Assembly (NCBI RefSeq): GCF_902498195.1
Contig: NZ_CABVIY010000003.1
Span: forward strand, 372,001-436,000
Direction of reading: 5' to 3'
DNA length: 64,000 bases
Source of the DNA: Pseudomonas fluorescens
Lineage (GTDB): Bacteria > Pseudomonadota > Gammaproteobacteria > Pseudomonadales > Pseudomonadaceae
Made by a program: the position numbers and the translations under genes. A model generated the notes under the pieces. That model ran no database searches and was not told the DNA's origin. It saw nothing but the letters and a program-made list of their open reading frames with translations. This document shows positions 1 through 8,562 of this stretch, one piece after another. Each line of letters begins with the position of its first letter. The stretch's first letter is position 1.

Positions 1-737
1 ATTAAACCCAGAGCCATCACCATCAAAATCAAAGCTCCCGCTGGCAGGTTCTGAAGAGCATCAAGGGCCTCCTTCATGCCGGGCGGATCCGTGGCTTTAT
101 ACCGGGAACCGCTTATCGTTAAAAGCAGGGCGATCTCGATAAAAACCACTCCTCGGGCGATGAGTCCAAACCGGGACACCGGGCGTATATAACGCATTAC
201 GTCTTCATCAGCCTCAAAGTACTTATCGAACGACGCCTTCCAACCCTTGAAGATGTGAGCAACGCCTACGCCTAGCGGGACGAATGCCACAAGATAGATC
301 AACACGTTTGAGTGATCCCAGGACAAAAGATGCGCCAGTAAATCCTTTGTCTCCCCACCTCCGGAATTGCCTGAACTGCGAACGCCGCTGATAAGTAGAC
401 CCAATGCAAAAAACGCAAGCGCACCGTTGACCACACCTCCCGCCAACAAACCTGCACGAATCACCAAACCCTTGAGTTGTGTACCGTGATGATCGACGTC
501 GCGAATCGCTTGCAGCACTCGCCACCCGGCAAAGGCGAGCAAACCAGCCACGACCAGCCCGACGAGGACATATCCGAATGGCTCGCTTAACAACGCCTCA
601 AGGCTTTTTTGACCGTCCTTCGGTCTGGTCGAGTCCTGAGCGGCCAGCAGTGCGAAGATTCCAATGATCAGATAAAGAACACCCCGAGCGGCATATCCGC
701 CCCGAGCGAGCATGACAAGGGTGTGTTGAGCGGACAT
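1..737 (-). CDS. DUF1206 family multi-pass membrane protein (3' end outside window)
   Basis: Reading from ATG at 737 gives about 245 residues beginning MSAQHTLVMLARGGYAARG, open to the left edge, so the C-terminus is missing. The protein has repeated pairs of hydrophobic segments, each preceded by an R-G-x(V/Y) motif (ARGGYAARGVLYL, IARGVVFIEIALL), as expected for the tandem DUF1206 repeat with six transmembrane helices. A weak purine-rich stretch (TTGGAA) lies upstream of the ATG. The function of the family is unknown; an inner-membrane location is inferred. It is followed upstream by the DUF3833 lipoprotein gene on the same strand, 89 bases away, possibly co-transcribed. Confidence 0.8.
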   Translation of the reverse strand, partial: MSAQHTLVMLARGGYAARGVLYLIIGIFALLAAQDSTRPKDGQKSLEALLSEPFGYVLVGLVVAGLLAFAGWRVLQAIRDVDHHGTQLKGLVIRAGLLAGGVVNGALAFFALGLLISGVRSSGNSGGGETKDLLAHLLSWDHSNVLIYLVAFVPLGVGVAHIFKGWKASFDKYFEADEDVMRYIRPVSRFGLIARGVVFIEIALLLTISGSRYKATDPPGMKEALDALQNLPAGALILMVMALGL

Positions 738-826
738 TGGATTATTTCCAAGGAGTTATGTGAGAACAGACTCATCGCTGCGCAAGGGGTTCGATAATCC
801 GACTCGTTTGGACGTTCCTGGCGACC

Positions 827-1351
827 TCAAGGCTGCTTGCGGAAGAACAAGGTGATCTGCCCTACCTCTACCCCGAACTTGGTCATGAACGAACGATTGA
901 TCATGGTGTTCTTGTCCATAAGGTACATCCAGTCGTCTAAGTGAACCTGGTACTCCTTGCCATCCACCGGAAGGTTCAGCACATATTTCCAGCGCAGTGC
1001 ATTGCCTGCCACCTCTCCAAGCGCCTCGCCCACCACGTCGCTAGCGGTTCCGCGCCATTGGCCAGGGCCAGCAGGGGTCAGCGTCCACACCCGTTTTTGC
1101 TTGGTACCATCGCTGTAGGTAAACGATTCGTCGAGGATCAGCCTGCTGCCTGCGGAGTGGCCATTGATCACCACATGGAAGCGCTTGGTTACCTCGCCTG
1201 AACGCTTTTGAAACATACCCCAAGCTTCAACCCGGCCCTCGAAGAATTCACGCAACTCAAGCGTGGGCGTCTCCTGGCTGTAGGTATGCACATCCACCCG
1301 GCTGCAACTCGCAAGGCAAATGCATAGCAGCATTATCCATATCTTGAGCAT
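827..1351 (-). CDS. DUF3833 lipoprotein
   Basis: About 174 residues. The N-terminus MLKIWIMLLCICLASCSR is a signal peptide ending in a lipobox (LASC), so the mature protein is probably lipid-anchored. The rest matches the pattern of DUF3833: an FFEGRVEAWG start, an RFHVVINGH segment, and W-rich beta strands ending DKNTMINRSFMTKFGVEVGQITLFFRKQ. I chose the ATG at 1351 because GAGGA sits eight bases upstream; longer in-frame starts exist at 1372 (GTG) and 1357 (ATG) but lack a placed ribosome site. Many Pseudomonas carry this gene near cyclopropane-fatty-acid genes; here it sits alone next to a DUF1206 gene. Function unknown. Confidence 0.8.
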   Translation of the reverse strand: MLKIWIMLLCICLASCSRVDVHTYSQETPTLELREFFEGRVEAWGMFQKRSGEVTKRFHVVINGHSAGSRLILDESFTYSDGTKQKRVWTLTPAGPGQWRGTASDVVGEALGEVAGNALRWKYVLNLPVDGKEYQVHLDDWMYLMDKNTMINRSFMTKFGVEVGQITLFFRKQP

Positions 1352-1584
1352 GAGCATTTCCTCAACGATCACCGAGCCATTTAAAGCTGAGTCATAGCAA
1401 GTAGCTTTGGTTCAGTGCGGTGCAAAATGGGGATAGATTTATTTTTCCCTGGATTAGACATCCGCTTTTGGCCGATCAGGGCCTGTCGCGAAGGGCCGTT
1501 ACCAACTTATTGCAGGTGGTTGTGACATCGAAGGCAACGCCGCGTGAGGAAGCTAGGGCGTATAGCCCTAGCAGATAACAAATA

Positions 1585-1824
1585 TCACTTTTTCTTTTTA
1601 GCTGACTTTTCTGCTTTCTCTGATTTCTTAGCCTTTTCTGGCTTGCTATCAGCTTTTTTTGCAGATTTCTTGGGTATGGCATCTTTTTTCTTGTCTTTCT
1701 TTTCGGAAGATTTCGAAAGAGCCGAGGCCGCAGCTGATTTCTTTGCCGGTGACGATTTCTTGTCTTTCAACACCATGCTGGCTTTTGAAGACTCGCCTTT
1801 ACTTTTCTTCTCGTCCTTAGCCAC
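1585..1824 (-). CDS. Small lysine/alanine/serine-rich basic protein
   Basis: A 79-residue protein made almost entirely of K, A, S, E and D, with repeats of the K-K-S-A and S-E-K-x-K type and a final run of four lysines. It looks like the basic tails of histone H1-like or AlgP-like proteins, so nucleic-acid binding is plausible but inferred only from composition. The longer frame opens with GTG at 1833, but a GAGAGG ribosome site is eight bases before a second GTG at 1824, giving MAKDEKKSK, which I prefer. No domain can be named. The gene stands alone between the DUF3833 gene and a decayed region. Confidence 0.6.
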   Translation of the reverse strand: MAKDEKKSKGESSKASMVLKDKKSSPAKKSAAASALSKSSEKKDKKKDAIPKKSAKKADSKPEKAKKSEKAEKSAKKKK

Positions 1825-1890
1825 GTTGACCACCTCTCGGAGTGTGCCGGTATAGGCACATTGCCTGTGGGAATGCCCACACGCTGATCA

Positions 1891-2073
1891 TTAGGCGAGC
1901 GCGCCCAAGAGCGGTTCCAAATTTTTCACATGCACCGACCTTTCGAGTCTGCAGCCGGTAGTCGTCACTCCGGCGCTACGTCGCTCGACCCAGTTCGACA
2001 GCTCCATGATGGCGGCCTCTAGGGCGAACTGCTTTTCGTGGTCGGCGTAGCACCAGGTTCTATGAAGGATTTT
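1891..2073 (-). pseudogene. Decayed ORF remnant
   Basis: Sixty codons stay open in one minus-strand frame ending in TAA at 1891-1893. The translation includes CYADHEKQFALEAAIMELSNWVER, which has protein-like composition, but the frame is closed upstream by a stop at 2074-2076 with no start codon other than an internal ATG. I read this as the C-terminal remnant of a small Pseudomonas gene that lost its 5' half; I do not recognise the family. The rest of 1825-2180 shows no other gene. Confidence 0.3.
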
Positions 2074-2183
2074 TTACGATTGGCAGGACGCCGGGAGAGA
2101 GGAAAATCAGGAAATTTTTGTAGCGGTTACCAAATAGTTTTGTAACGCATCGAAATCAGCAGGACGCAAACTAAACCACAGAA

Positions 2184-2217
2184 ACGACAAAGCCCTGAAT
2201 AATCAGGGCTTTGTCGT
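2184..2217 (-). terminator. Rho-independent terminator of tRNA-Ser
   Basis: A 15-bp perfect inverted repeat (ACGACAAAGCCCTGA, four-base loop, then its complement) lies just downstream of the tRNA on the minus strand and is followed by a short T-rich stretch (TCGTTTCTG). Confidence 0.75.
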
Positions 2218-2224
2218 ATAAAGA

Positions 2225-2312
2225 TGGCGGAGGCGATGGGATTCGAACTCATGGACCTGTTACAGTCGACGGTTTTCAAGACCGTTGCCTTAAACCACTC
2301 GGCCACACCTCC
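2225..2312 (-). tRNA. tRNA-Ser (UGA)
   Basis: On the minus strand the sequence starts GGAGGTGTGGCCGAGTGG and ends with TTCGAATCCCATCGCCTCCGCCA-type T-arm, acceptor and encoded CCA. The seven-base acceptor arm pairs. The anticodon loop CTTGAAA, closed by the CGGT/ACCG stem, gives anticodon UGA, reading UCA/UCG serine codons. The long variable arm (TCGACTGTAACAGG region) is typical of a class II tRNA-Ser. Length is 88 bases. It stands alone and has its own terminator. Confidence 0.97.
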
Positions 2313-2435
2313 GTTTGCGTTGCGGGCGCCATAATACCTGAATGAAACACACTGTCAAACTCTCTGCATAGCTTGTTACAGAGCGTCTGTTATGATCTTT
2401 GCGACTGAACGTTTCAAACCAACAGGAGTGTCGCC

Positions 2436-3107
2436 ATGCGCGAACAGGATTACGCAGTGAATAGCAGCGTGCAGGCTGAGCAGCTAGAGGTTAGCCGCGT
2501 CCTGCGCAACACATACGGCTTGCTGGCCCTCACCCTCGCATTCAGCGGTGTGATGGCCTTCGTGGCCCAGCAGATGCGTGTTGGCTACCCGAACATTTTC
2601 GTGGTGCTGATCGGCTTCTACGGCCTTTTCTTCCTCACCAACAAACTCCGTGATTCCGCCTGGGGCCTGGTGTCGGCATTTGCCCTGACCGGTTTCATGG
2701 GTTTCCTGCTCGGCCCGATCCTCAACCGTTACCTGGGCATGCAGGGCGGCGCTGAAGTGGTCAGCTCGGCCTTCGCGATGACGGCGCTGGTGTTCGGCGG
2801 TCTGTCGGCCTACGTGCTGATCACCCGCAAGGACATGAGCTTCCTCGGCGGCTTCATCACCGCGGGCTTCTTTGTCCTGCTGGGTGCGACGCTGGCCAGC
2901 TTCTTCTTCCAGATCAGCGGTCTGCAACTGGCGATCAGCGCAGGTTTCGTGCTGTTCTCCTCGGTCTGCATCCTGTTCCAGACCAGCGCCATCATCCACG
3001 GCGGCGAGCGCAACTACATCATGGCGACCATCAGCCTGTATGTATCGATCTACAACCTGTTCATCAGCCTGTTGCAGCTGTTCGGCATCATGAGCCGCGA
3101 TGACTGA
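2436..3107 (+). CDS. yccA: Bax inhibitor-1 family inner-membrane protein YccA
   Basis: A 223-residue protein with seven hydrophobic helices and the BI-1/TMBIM layout: polar N-terminus (MREQDYAVNSSVQAEQLEVSRVLRNTYGLL), a GFYGLFFLTN segment, and a C-terminal FQTSAIIHGGERNYIMATISLYVSIYNLFISLLQLFGI helix region, the most conserved part of the family. In Escherichia coli YccA binds and inhibits the FtsH protease; the same role here is inferred. Start ATG follows AGGAG by seven bases. A TATGAT hexamer at 2391-2396 may be the -10 box. It is followed by a clear terminator, so it is probably a single-gene unit. Confidence 0.93.
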   Translation: MREQDYAVNSSVQAEQLEVSRVLRNTYGLLALTLAFSGVMAFVAQQMRVGYPNIFVVLIGFYGLFFLTNKLRDSAWGLVSAFALTGFMGFLLGPILNRYLGMQGGAEVVSSAFAMTALVFGGLSAYVLITRKDMSFLGGFITAGFFVLLGATLASFFFQISGLQLAISAGFVLFSSVCILFQTSAIIHGGERNYIMATISLYVSIYNLFISLLQLFGIMSRDD

Positions 3108-3123
3108 TCGGCAGCCTTGAATG

Positions 3124-3149
3124 AAAAACCCGCTCCGGCGGGTTTTTTA
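3124..3149 (+). terminator. Rho-independent terminator after yccA
   Basis: AAACCCGC-TCC-GGCGGGTTT hairpin followed by TTT; it can work for both yccA (+) and the convergent Lrp-type gene (-) because of the A-run on the left side. Confidence 0.85.
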
Positions 3150-3172
3150 TTGCCCGGGATTTGCGCAAGTGG

Positions 3173-3610
3173 CTAGGCCATCGGTGGCAACCGGCGTTTG
3201 ACCGGGGTTTTCTTGACGATCGCGGTGTTGGTTTCCGCATGGGTGTTGAGGCGGTCGAGCAGGGTGTCCAGTTGCTCCATCGAGCGCACGTGCAGGCGGG
3301 CGATGAAGCAGTCGTCGCCGGTGACCTTGTCGCACTCGGTGAACTCGGGAATGGCCATAATCTGCCGCTCCACTTCCTGCAATTGGCCCGGCAGGGGGCG
3401 TACGCGCACGATGGCCTGGAGTTGATAGCCGAAGCATTTCGGGTCGATATCGACGGTATACCCCTTGAGCACGCCGCGTTCTTCGAGACGGCGCAGGCGC
3501 TCGGCAACACTGGGGGATGACAGGCCGCTGATCTGTGCCAGGGCCTTGAGCGAGCGTCGCGAGTCTTCCATCAATGCCGAGATCAGCACTTGGTCGATGT
3601 CATCGGTCAT
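3173..3610 (-). CDS. Lrp/AsnC family transcriptional regulator
   Basis: A 145-residue protein of normal length for the family. Residues 5-50 form the AsnC-type helix-turn-helix (IDQVLISALMEDSRRSLKALA, SSPSVAERLRRLEERGVLKGY) and residues 65-135 the ligand-binding RAM domain (AIVRVRPLPGQLQEVE, TGDDCFIARLHVRSMEQLD). Such proteins bind an amino acid and control its transport or catabolism. ATG at 3610 is preceded by GAGGA. It is divergent from the EamA exporter gene with a 135-base AT-rich gap, so it likely controls that gene and itself; this is an inference from context. Confidence 0.92.
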   Translation of the reverse strand: MTDDIDQVLISALMEDSRRSLKALAQISGLSSPSVAERLRRLEERGVLKGYTVDIDPKCFGYQLQAIVRVRPLPGQLQEVERQIMAIPEFTECDKVTGDDCFIARLHVRSMEQLDTLLDRLNTHAETNTAIVKKTPVKRRLPPMA

Positions 3611-3745
3611 GGCAAATCCTCGATTAGGCCATTAATCAAAATCGCCTTGATAAAAAAGGCAGATACCGAGTTTAGCCTGATTTTTGCGCTGGAGATGCGC
3701 CCCGGCTGATTGGCATACTTTGCTCAAATACAGAGGAGTCTGAAG

Positions 3746-4639
3746 ATGGACAACACAATACGTCGCGGCTCGTTCGAAATGACCGCCGCCATGTTGATTT
3801 CCGGCACCATCGGCTGGTTCGTGCTGGTGTCGGGGCAACCGGTGCTGGATGTGGTGTTCTGGCGTTGCCTGTTCGGCGCGGGCACCTTGCTGCTGATTTG
3901 CGCGGCCTTTGGTTTCCTGCGTCCTGGCATCCTGACCCGCACCACGTTCCTGTTGGCGGTGCTCAGCGGCGTGGCGATCGTCGGCAACTGGGTGCTGTTG
4001 TTCGCGTCCTATTCCCGCGCCTCGATTGCCATCGGCACCGCGGTCTACAACGTGCAGCCGTTCATGCTGGTGGGCCTGGCCGCGGTGTTCCTCAACGAGA
4101 AAATCACCCTGCAGAAACTGGCGTGGCTGGGGGTTTCCTTTCTCGGGATGCTGGCGATTGTCAGCGCGCATGGCGGGCAAGGTGAGGGCGGTAATGAATA
4201 CCTGATCGGCATTGTGCTGGCACTGGGTGCGGCGTTTCTTTACGCGATTGCCGCGTTGATCATCAAGCGCCTGACCGGCACGCCGCCGCATCTGATCGCG
4301 CTGATCCAGGTCAGCACCGGCGTGCTGTTGCTCGCACCCTTCGCGCACTTCTCGGCGCTGCCGCAGGCACCAGGCGCCTGGGCCAGCCTGGTGACGCTGG
4401 GCATCGTGCACACCGGCGTGATGTACGTGCTGTTGTATGGCGCGATCCAGAAGCTGCCGACGGCACTGACCGGTGCGCTGTCGTTCATTTATCCGATTGC
4501 GGCGATTTTCGTCGACTGGTTTGCCTTTGGCCATCGCCTGGAGCCGCTGCAGTGGATCGGGGTTGCCGCGATATTGCTGGCCGCCGCCGGGATGCAGCAA
4601 GGCTGGAGCCTGAAAGGGCGACGCACAGTAACGCAGTAG
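3746..4639 (+). CDS. EamA/DMT-superfamily exporter
   Basis: About 297 residues with ten hydrophobic helices and two EamA repeats: helices 1-5 beginning EMTAAMLISGTIGWFVLVSG, and helices 6-10 beginning IGIVLALGAAFLYAIAALIIKRL. The sequence GALSFIYPIAAIFVDWFAFG matches the conserved end of the second repeat. The family moves amino acids or other small metabolites across the inner membrane, usually outwards. I chose ATG at 3746 because AGGAG lies seven bases upstream; a TTG at 3710 is in frame but unsupported. Divergent partner of the Lrp-type regulator, which suggests amino-acid efflux. Confidence 0.88.
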   Translation: MDNTIRRGSFEMTAAMLISGTIGWFVLVSGQPVLDVVFWRCLFGAGTLLLICAAFGFLRPGILTRTTFLLAVLSGVAIVGNWVLLFASYSRASIAIGTAVYNVQPFMLVGLAAVFLNEKITLQKLAWLGVSFLGMLAIVSAHGGQGEGGNEYLIGIVLALGAAFLYAIAALIIKRLTGTPPHLIALIQVSTGVLLLAPFAHFSALPQAPGAWASLVTLGIVHTGVMYVLLYGAIQKLPTALTGALSFIYPIAAIFVDWFAFGHRLEPLQWIGVAAILLAAAGMQQGWSLKGRRTVTQ

Positions 4640-4646
4640 GCCGGCG

Positions 4647-5711
4647 TCAGATGTTCCAGTGCGGCGCGGTCCTGGCCAGCCGCTGGCGCATCTCGCCGAG
4701 GTTGGCGGCCAGTTGTTGAGTCAACAGTCGGTAACCGTCCAGCGCGTTGTAGACCGGGGCATCGAGGCTGACGGCCGGCAGCTCCATGGAGCGACTCAGC
4801 CGCTGCGTGGCGCCGGATTTCAGGGCCCGGGCCATGCCGATCAGTTGCACGCGAATCAGCCGATGTTCCGCCTTCAAGGTCGATTGCAGGTGAGCCATGG
4901 CGGCGGGGTCGCTGGCATCCGGCCGGGTGTTGCCGAGAATCTCCAGGGTGCTGACACACAGGCGCAGGTGACGTTGAATAGCGTCGAGTTCGGTCATCGA
5001 GATCTTCACTTCCTTGGAGACCGAGGGCATCAGTGAACGCAGTTGCACCATCACCGTGTTCAAACGGCCCATCAGCTTGAGGTGCTCGTCGGCCGCAATG
5101 GGCTCGCCGTTGATGACCCGTGCGTAGATCGACGCGCAATCGCGCAAGGCATCAGCCAGGTTGTAGCGCCAGGAATACACCGCGTAGAGCGGCAGGGCGA
5201 AGGAGAACGCCAGGGCCAGCGCGATGCCGATCAGGATGTCCACCCCGCGCCACAGCCCGTCGGAGACCGGATTGTCACCGTGCCCGGCGACGATGAACAC
5301 GGTAATGCCGGCCAGCAACGCGGTGTATCCGCCCTTGCCGATGGCGTGGTAGGAGAAAAACCCGCAAATCACCGCCATGGCGAAATAGGTCAGCCACTGC
5401 AGGCCGAGCCAGGACTGTTGCACCACCAGCACCAGGCCGATCGCCGCCCCCACCAGGGTGCCGATGGCCCGTTCGGCGGCTTTTTTGCCGATGTTGCCGT
5501 GGTGCTGCAAACCGCCGATCACCACCAGCATCGTCACCGATGCCCACTCGCCGTGGGGCAGGTGGATGCCGGTGGTCAGCAGGATCGTCGCCAGTAACCC
5601 GAGCGACACGCGCACCGCATGGATCATCCGCGCGTGGCGATAACGCTGGTAAGGGTCCAGCAACGGGCGCAGCAGCCGCCGCAGCAGCGGTGGCAGTCGA
5701 TGGGCGATCAA
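4647..5711 (-). CDS. FUSC-family membrane protein (aromatic acid/fusaric acid resistance type)
   Basis: A 354-residue protein. Six hydrophobic helices fill residues 30-180 (VSLGLLATILLTTGIHLPHGEWA, ERAIGTLVGAAIGLVLVV, TVFIVAGHG, LWRGVDILIGIALAL), the pattern of the FUSC N-terminal repeat; the region from 190 to the end is a soluble helical domain. It is shorter than full AaeB-type pumps, which have two such halves. The start is uncertain: the first in-frame candidate is TTG at 5711, 14 bases after GAGGAGG, and no ATG fits better. It follows the aldehyde dehydrogenase gene with only 20 bases between, so the two are likely one transcript. Confidence 0.8.
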   Translation of the reverse strand: MIAHRLPPLLRRLLRPLLDPYQRYRHARMIHAVRVSLGLLATILLTTGIHLPHGEWASVTMLVVIGGLQHHGNIGKKAAERAIGTLVGAAIGLVLVVQQSWLGLQWLTYFAMAVICGFFSYHAIGKGGYTALLAGITVFIVAGHGDNPVSDGLWRGVDILIGIALALAFSFALPLYAVYSWRYNLADALRDCASIYARVINGEPIAADEHLKLMGRLNTVMVQLRSLMPSVSKEVKISMTELDAIQRHLRLCVSTLEILGNTRPDASDPAAMAHLQSTLKAEHRLIRVQLIGMARALKSGATQRLSRSMELPAVSLDAPVYNALDGYRLLTQQLAANLGEMRQRLARTAPHWNI

Positions 5712-5731
5712 TGTACTCAGGCCGGACCTCC

Positions 5732-7357
5732 TCAGAAAATGTAGTCAGTGGTCAGGAAACTCGAACTGCGCCCGCTGATGATCTCGCTGATCAGGTCCTT
5801 GTTGGTCTCCTGGAATTTGGTCGCCACCAGCGTGCGGATCGAAAACACCCGCAAGGCGTCATGCACCGACAAGGTGCCCTCGGCGGAGTTCTTGCGGCCA
5901 TTGAATGGGTAGGTGTCGGGACCGCGCTGGCACTGGGCGTTGAGGTTGATGCGCCCGACCTGGTTGGCGAAGGTATCGACCAGGCGACCCACCGCCACCG
6001 GGTTGGTGCCGAAGATGCTCAATTGCTGGCCGAAGTCCGACTCCAGGACGTAGTCGATCACCGTGTCCAGATGGCGATACGGCACGATCGGCACCACCGG
6101 GCCAAACTGCTCTTCCTGGTAGACGCGCATCTGCGGGGTCACCGGGTACAGCACCGCCGGGTAGAAGAACGATGCACGGGCCTCGCCGCCATGGGGATTG
6201 ACCACTTTTGCGCCTTTGCCGACGGCATCGGCCACCAGCGAATGCAGGTAATCGACCTTGCCGGACTCCGGCAGCGGCGTCAGGGCCACGCCGCTGTCCC
6301 ACGGCATGCCGGGTTTGAGTGAGGCCAGTCTAGCGTTGAATTTCTCGATGAAGGCGTCGACCACGTCTTCATGAACGAAGAGGATTTTCAGCGCGGTGCA
6401 GCGCTGGCCGTTGAAAGACAGGGAGCCGGTGAGCGCTTCGGTCACGGCGTTGTCCAGATCCACCTCCGGCAGGACGATGCCGGGGTTCTTCGCATCCAGC
6501 CCCAGCGCCGCACGCAGGCGATGCGGGCGCGGGTGCAGTTTCTTCAAGTCACTGGCGGCCTTGTTGGTGCCGATGAACGCAAAGATATCGATCTGGCCGC
6601 TGGCCATCAGCGCGCTGACGGTTTCGCGGCCGCTGCCGTAGATCACGTTGATCACCCCGGCCGGGAAGCTGTCGCGAAACGCTTCCAGGAGCGGGCGAAT
6701 CAACAGCACGCCCAGCTTGGCCGGTTTGAACACCACGGTGTTGCCCATGATCAGCGCCGGGATCAGCGTGGTGAAGGTTTCGTTCAGCGGATAGTTGTAG
6801 GGGCCCATGCACAACGCCACGCCCATCGGCACGCGCCGGATCTGGCCGAGGGTGTCCTGCTCCAGTTCGAAACGGCTGGAGCGGCGGTCGAGTTCCTTGA
6901 GGGCGTTGATGGTGTCGACGATGTAGTCGCAGGTGCGGTCGAATTCCTTTTCCGAATCCTTGAGGTTCTTGCCGATTTCCCACATCAGCAGCTTGACCAC
7001 CGCCTCGCGTTGTTCGCGCATGTGCTTGAGGAAGGTTTCGACATGCTGGATACGCTCGGCCACGCGCATGGTCGGCCACAACCCCTGGCCGCGGTCGTAG
7101 GCGCGGACGGCGGCGTCGAGGGCGGTCAGGGCGGTGTCGGCATCGAGCAGCGGCGTGCTGCCGAGGATGATTTGCTCGTCGCCTTGCGCGCCGCTCAGGT
7201 ACACCGGGCTGCGCACCACCGCGAGGGGGCCCGGCCAGGTTTGCAGGATGCCGTCGACCAGGTATTCACGCTGCTCGATCTGGCCGTCGAGGCGGTACTT
7301 TTCCGGGATGCTGCCGGCCTCGGGAAACAGGTTGCCAAGCAGATCTGCTGTGCTCAT
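5732..7357 (-). CDS. GapN-like NADP-dependent aldehyde dehydrogenase
   Basis: A 541-residue member of the aldehyde dehydrogenase superfamily, longer than the usual 490. Visible motifs: GPYNYPLNETFTTLIPALIMGN (cofactor region), the catalytic cysteine in SFNGQRCTALK, EEQFGPVVPI near the C-terminus, and QCQRGPDTYPF, which is typical of the non-phosphorylating glyceraldehyde-3-phosphate dehydrogenase group. The usual general-base glutamate of ELGGK is not present; the corresponding stretch reads RAALGLDAKNPGIV. ATG at 7357 follows GGGG; a TTG 18 bases upstream is less likely. GapN would turn glyceraldehyde 3-phosphate into 3-phosphoglycerate with NADPH formation; substrate remains inferred. Confidence 0.8.
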   Translation of the reverse strand: MSTADLLGNLFPEAGSIPEKYRLDGQIEQREYLVDGILQTWPGPLAVVRSPVYLSGAQGDEQIILGSTPLLDADTALTALDAAVRAYDRGQGLWPTMRVAERIQHVETFLKHMREQREAVVKLLMWEIGKNLKDSEKEFDRTCDYIVDTINALKELDRRSSRFELEQDTLGQIRRVPMGVALCMGPYNYPLNETFTTLIPALIMGNTVVFKPAKLGVLLIRPLLEAFRDSFPAGVINVIYGSGRETVSALMASGQIDIFAFIGTNKAASDLKKLHPRPHRLRAALGLDAKNPGIVLPEVDLDNAVTEALTGSLSFNGQRCTALKILFVHEDVVDAFIEKFNARLASLKPGMPWDSGVALTPLPESGKVDYLHSLVADAVGKGAKVVNPHGGEARASFFYPAVLYPVTPQMRVYQEEQFGPVVPIVPYRHLDTVIDYVLESDFGQQLSIFGTNPVAVGRLVDTFANQVGRINLNAQCQRGPDTYPFNGRKNSAEGTLSVHDALRVFSIRTLVATKFQETNKDLISEIISGRSSSFLTTDYIF

Positions 7358-7391
7358 GTCGCTACCCCGTATCAATTGGCGAGCCTGCCCC

Positions 7392-7493
7392 CTGTAGGAG
7401 CGAGCATGCTCGCGATGGTCTTGAACGATGACGCGGGCTATCAGGAACCCCGCGGCGCTTAGGTGTTTTTCGCGAGCATGCTCGCTCCTACAG
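7392..7493. repeat. REP pair (REPIN), type A variant
   Basis: TGTAGGAGCGAGCATGCTCGCGA and its reverse complement lie about 60 bases apart. The gene-free interval 7358-7656 holds this element and the upstream region of the DyP gene; nothing else was recognised there. Confidence 0.85.
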
Positions 7494-7656
7494 TAGGATT
7501 TTGGCGCTAACAGGCAGAATAGAGGGGTTCAGGGTCTGGGTCTTGTGCCTCAAGCGTAGACCGCTTTGAGCCATTCTTGAATCGCTAGTTTTGACCTCGG
7601 TCCACACAACGGCGGGTGCTGCGGTTAAACTTGGCGTTCTTTCTAAAGGAGTTCAC

Positions 7657-8544
7657 ATGAGTCACTACCAGCCGGGCATTCTCGCCACCCCCGTTCCGCC
7701 TCACGCCCGTCATCTGTTCTTCGCCCTTGAATCCGCCGCCGACCTGCCGGCCGCGCTCGACAGGTTGATGCAGCTGGTGGATGGCAAGTCGGCAGTGGTC
7801 GGTTTCGGTGAATCCCTGGTCAAGGCCCTGGATGGCAACATTGCAGGGTTGCGGGTGTTCCCGGCGCTGACCGGCGTCGGCGTGGACAACCCGTCGACGC
7901 AACAGGCGCTGTGGTGCTGGCTGCACGGCACCGATCGTGGCGAATTGCTCAATCGCGGCCACGCATTCGCCGCCGCGTTGGCCCCGGCCCTGCGCCTGGT
8001 GCAAGTGACCGAAGGCTTCCGCCACCGTGACGGCCATGACCTGACCGGTTACGAAGACGGCACCGAGAACCCTCGCGATGAAGCGGCTGCAGCGGCGGCA
8101 CTGGTGGGTGAGGGCGCTGAAGGCACGGTCGGTGGCAGCTTCGCCGCGATCCAGCAATGGCAGCATGACCTCAAGCGGTTCCACGCCATGCCCTCCCATG
8201 AAACCGACGACATCATGGGCCGCCGCTTGAGCGACAACGAAGAACTCGATGACGCGCCGATCTCCGCCCACGTCAAGCGCACCGCCCAGGAAAGCTTCGC
8301 ACCCGAAGCGTTCGTGGTGCGCCGTTCGATGCCTTGGATCGAAGATGACCGCGCCGGCCTGATGTTCCTGGCGTTCGGTTTTTCCCTCGATGCCTTCGAA
8401 GTCCAGCTGCGGCGCATGAGCGGCCTGGAAGACGGCATCACCGACGGTCTGTACCGGATCAGCCGGCCGATCACCGGTGGCTACTACTGGTGCCCGCCGC
8501 TGAAAGACGGCCGGCTGGACCTGCGCGCCCTGCATATCGGCTAA
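7657..8544 (+). CDS. DyP-type heme peroxidase (class B-like)
   Basis: A 295-residue protein. It has the DyP signature GXXDG in LTGYEDGTENPRD (distal aspartate), a conserved histidine in DAPISAHVKRT that should be the proximal heme ligand, and the C-terminal block GYYWCPPLKD. The N-terminus MSHYQPGILATPVPPHARHLFF matches the compact cytoplasmic class that in other bacteria can be packaged in encapsulins; no signal peptide is present and no encapsulin gene is seen nearby. It would oxidise dyes or phenolic compounds with hydrogen peroxide. ATG at 7657 follows AAGGAG by six bases; the longer open frame from 7591 lacks a ribosome site. Confidence 0.92.
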   Translation: MSHYQPGILATPVPPHARHLFFALESAADLPAALDRLMQLVDGKSAVVGFGESLVKALDGNIAGLRVFPALTGVGVDNPSTQQALWCWLHGTDRGELLNRGHAFAAALAPALRLVQVTEGFRHRDGHDLTGYEDGTENPRDEAAAAAALVGEGAEGTVGGSFAAIQQWQHDLKRFHAMPSHETDDIMGRRLSDNEELDDAPISAHVKRTAQESFAPEAFVVRRSMPWIEDDRAGLMFLAFGFSLDAFEVQLRRMSGLEDGITDGLYRISRPITGGYYWCPPLKDGRLDLRALHIG

Positions 8545-8562
8545 TCATCACGCACACCTTGA

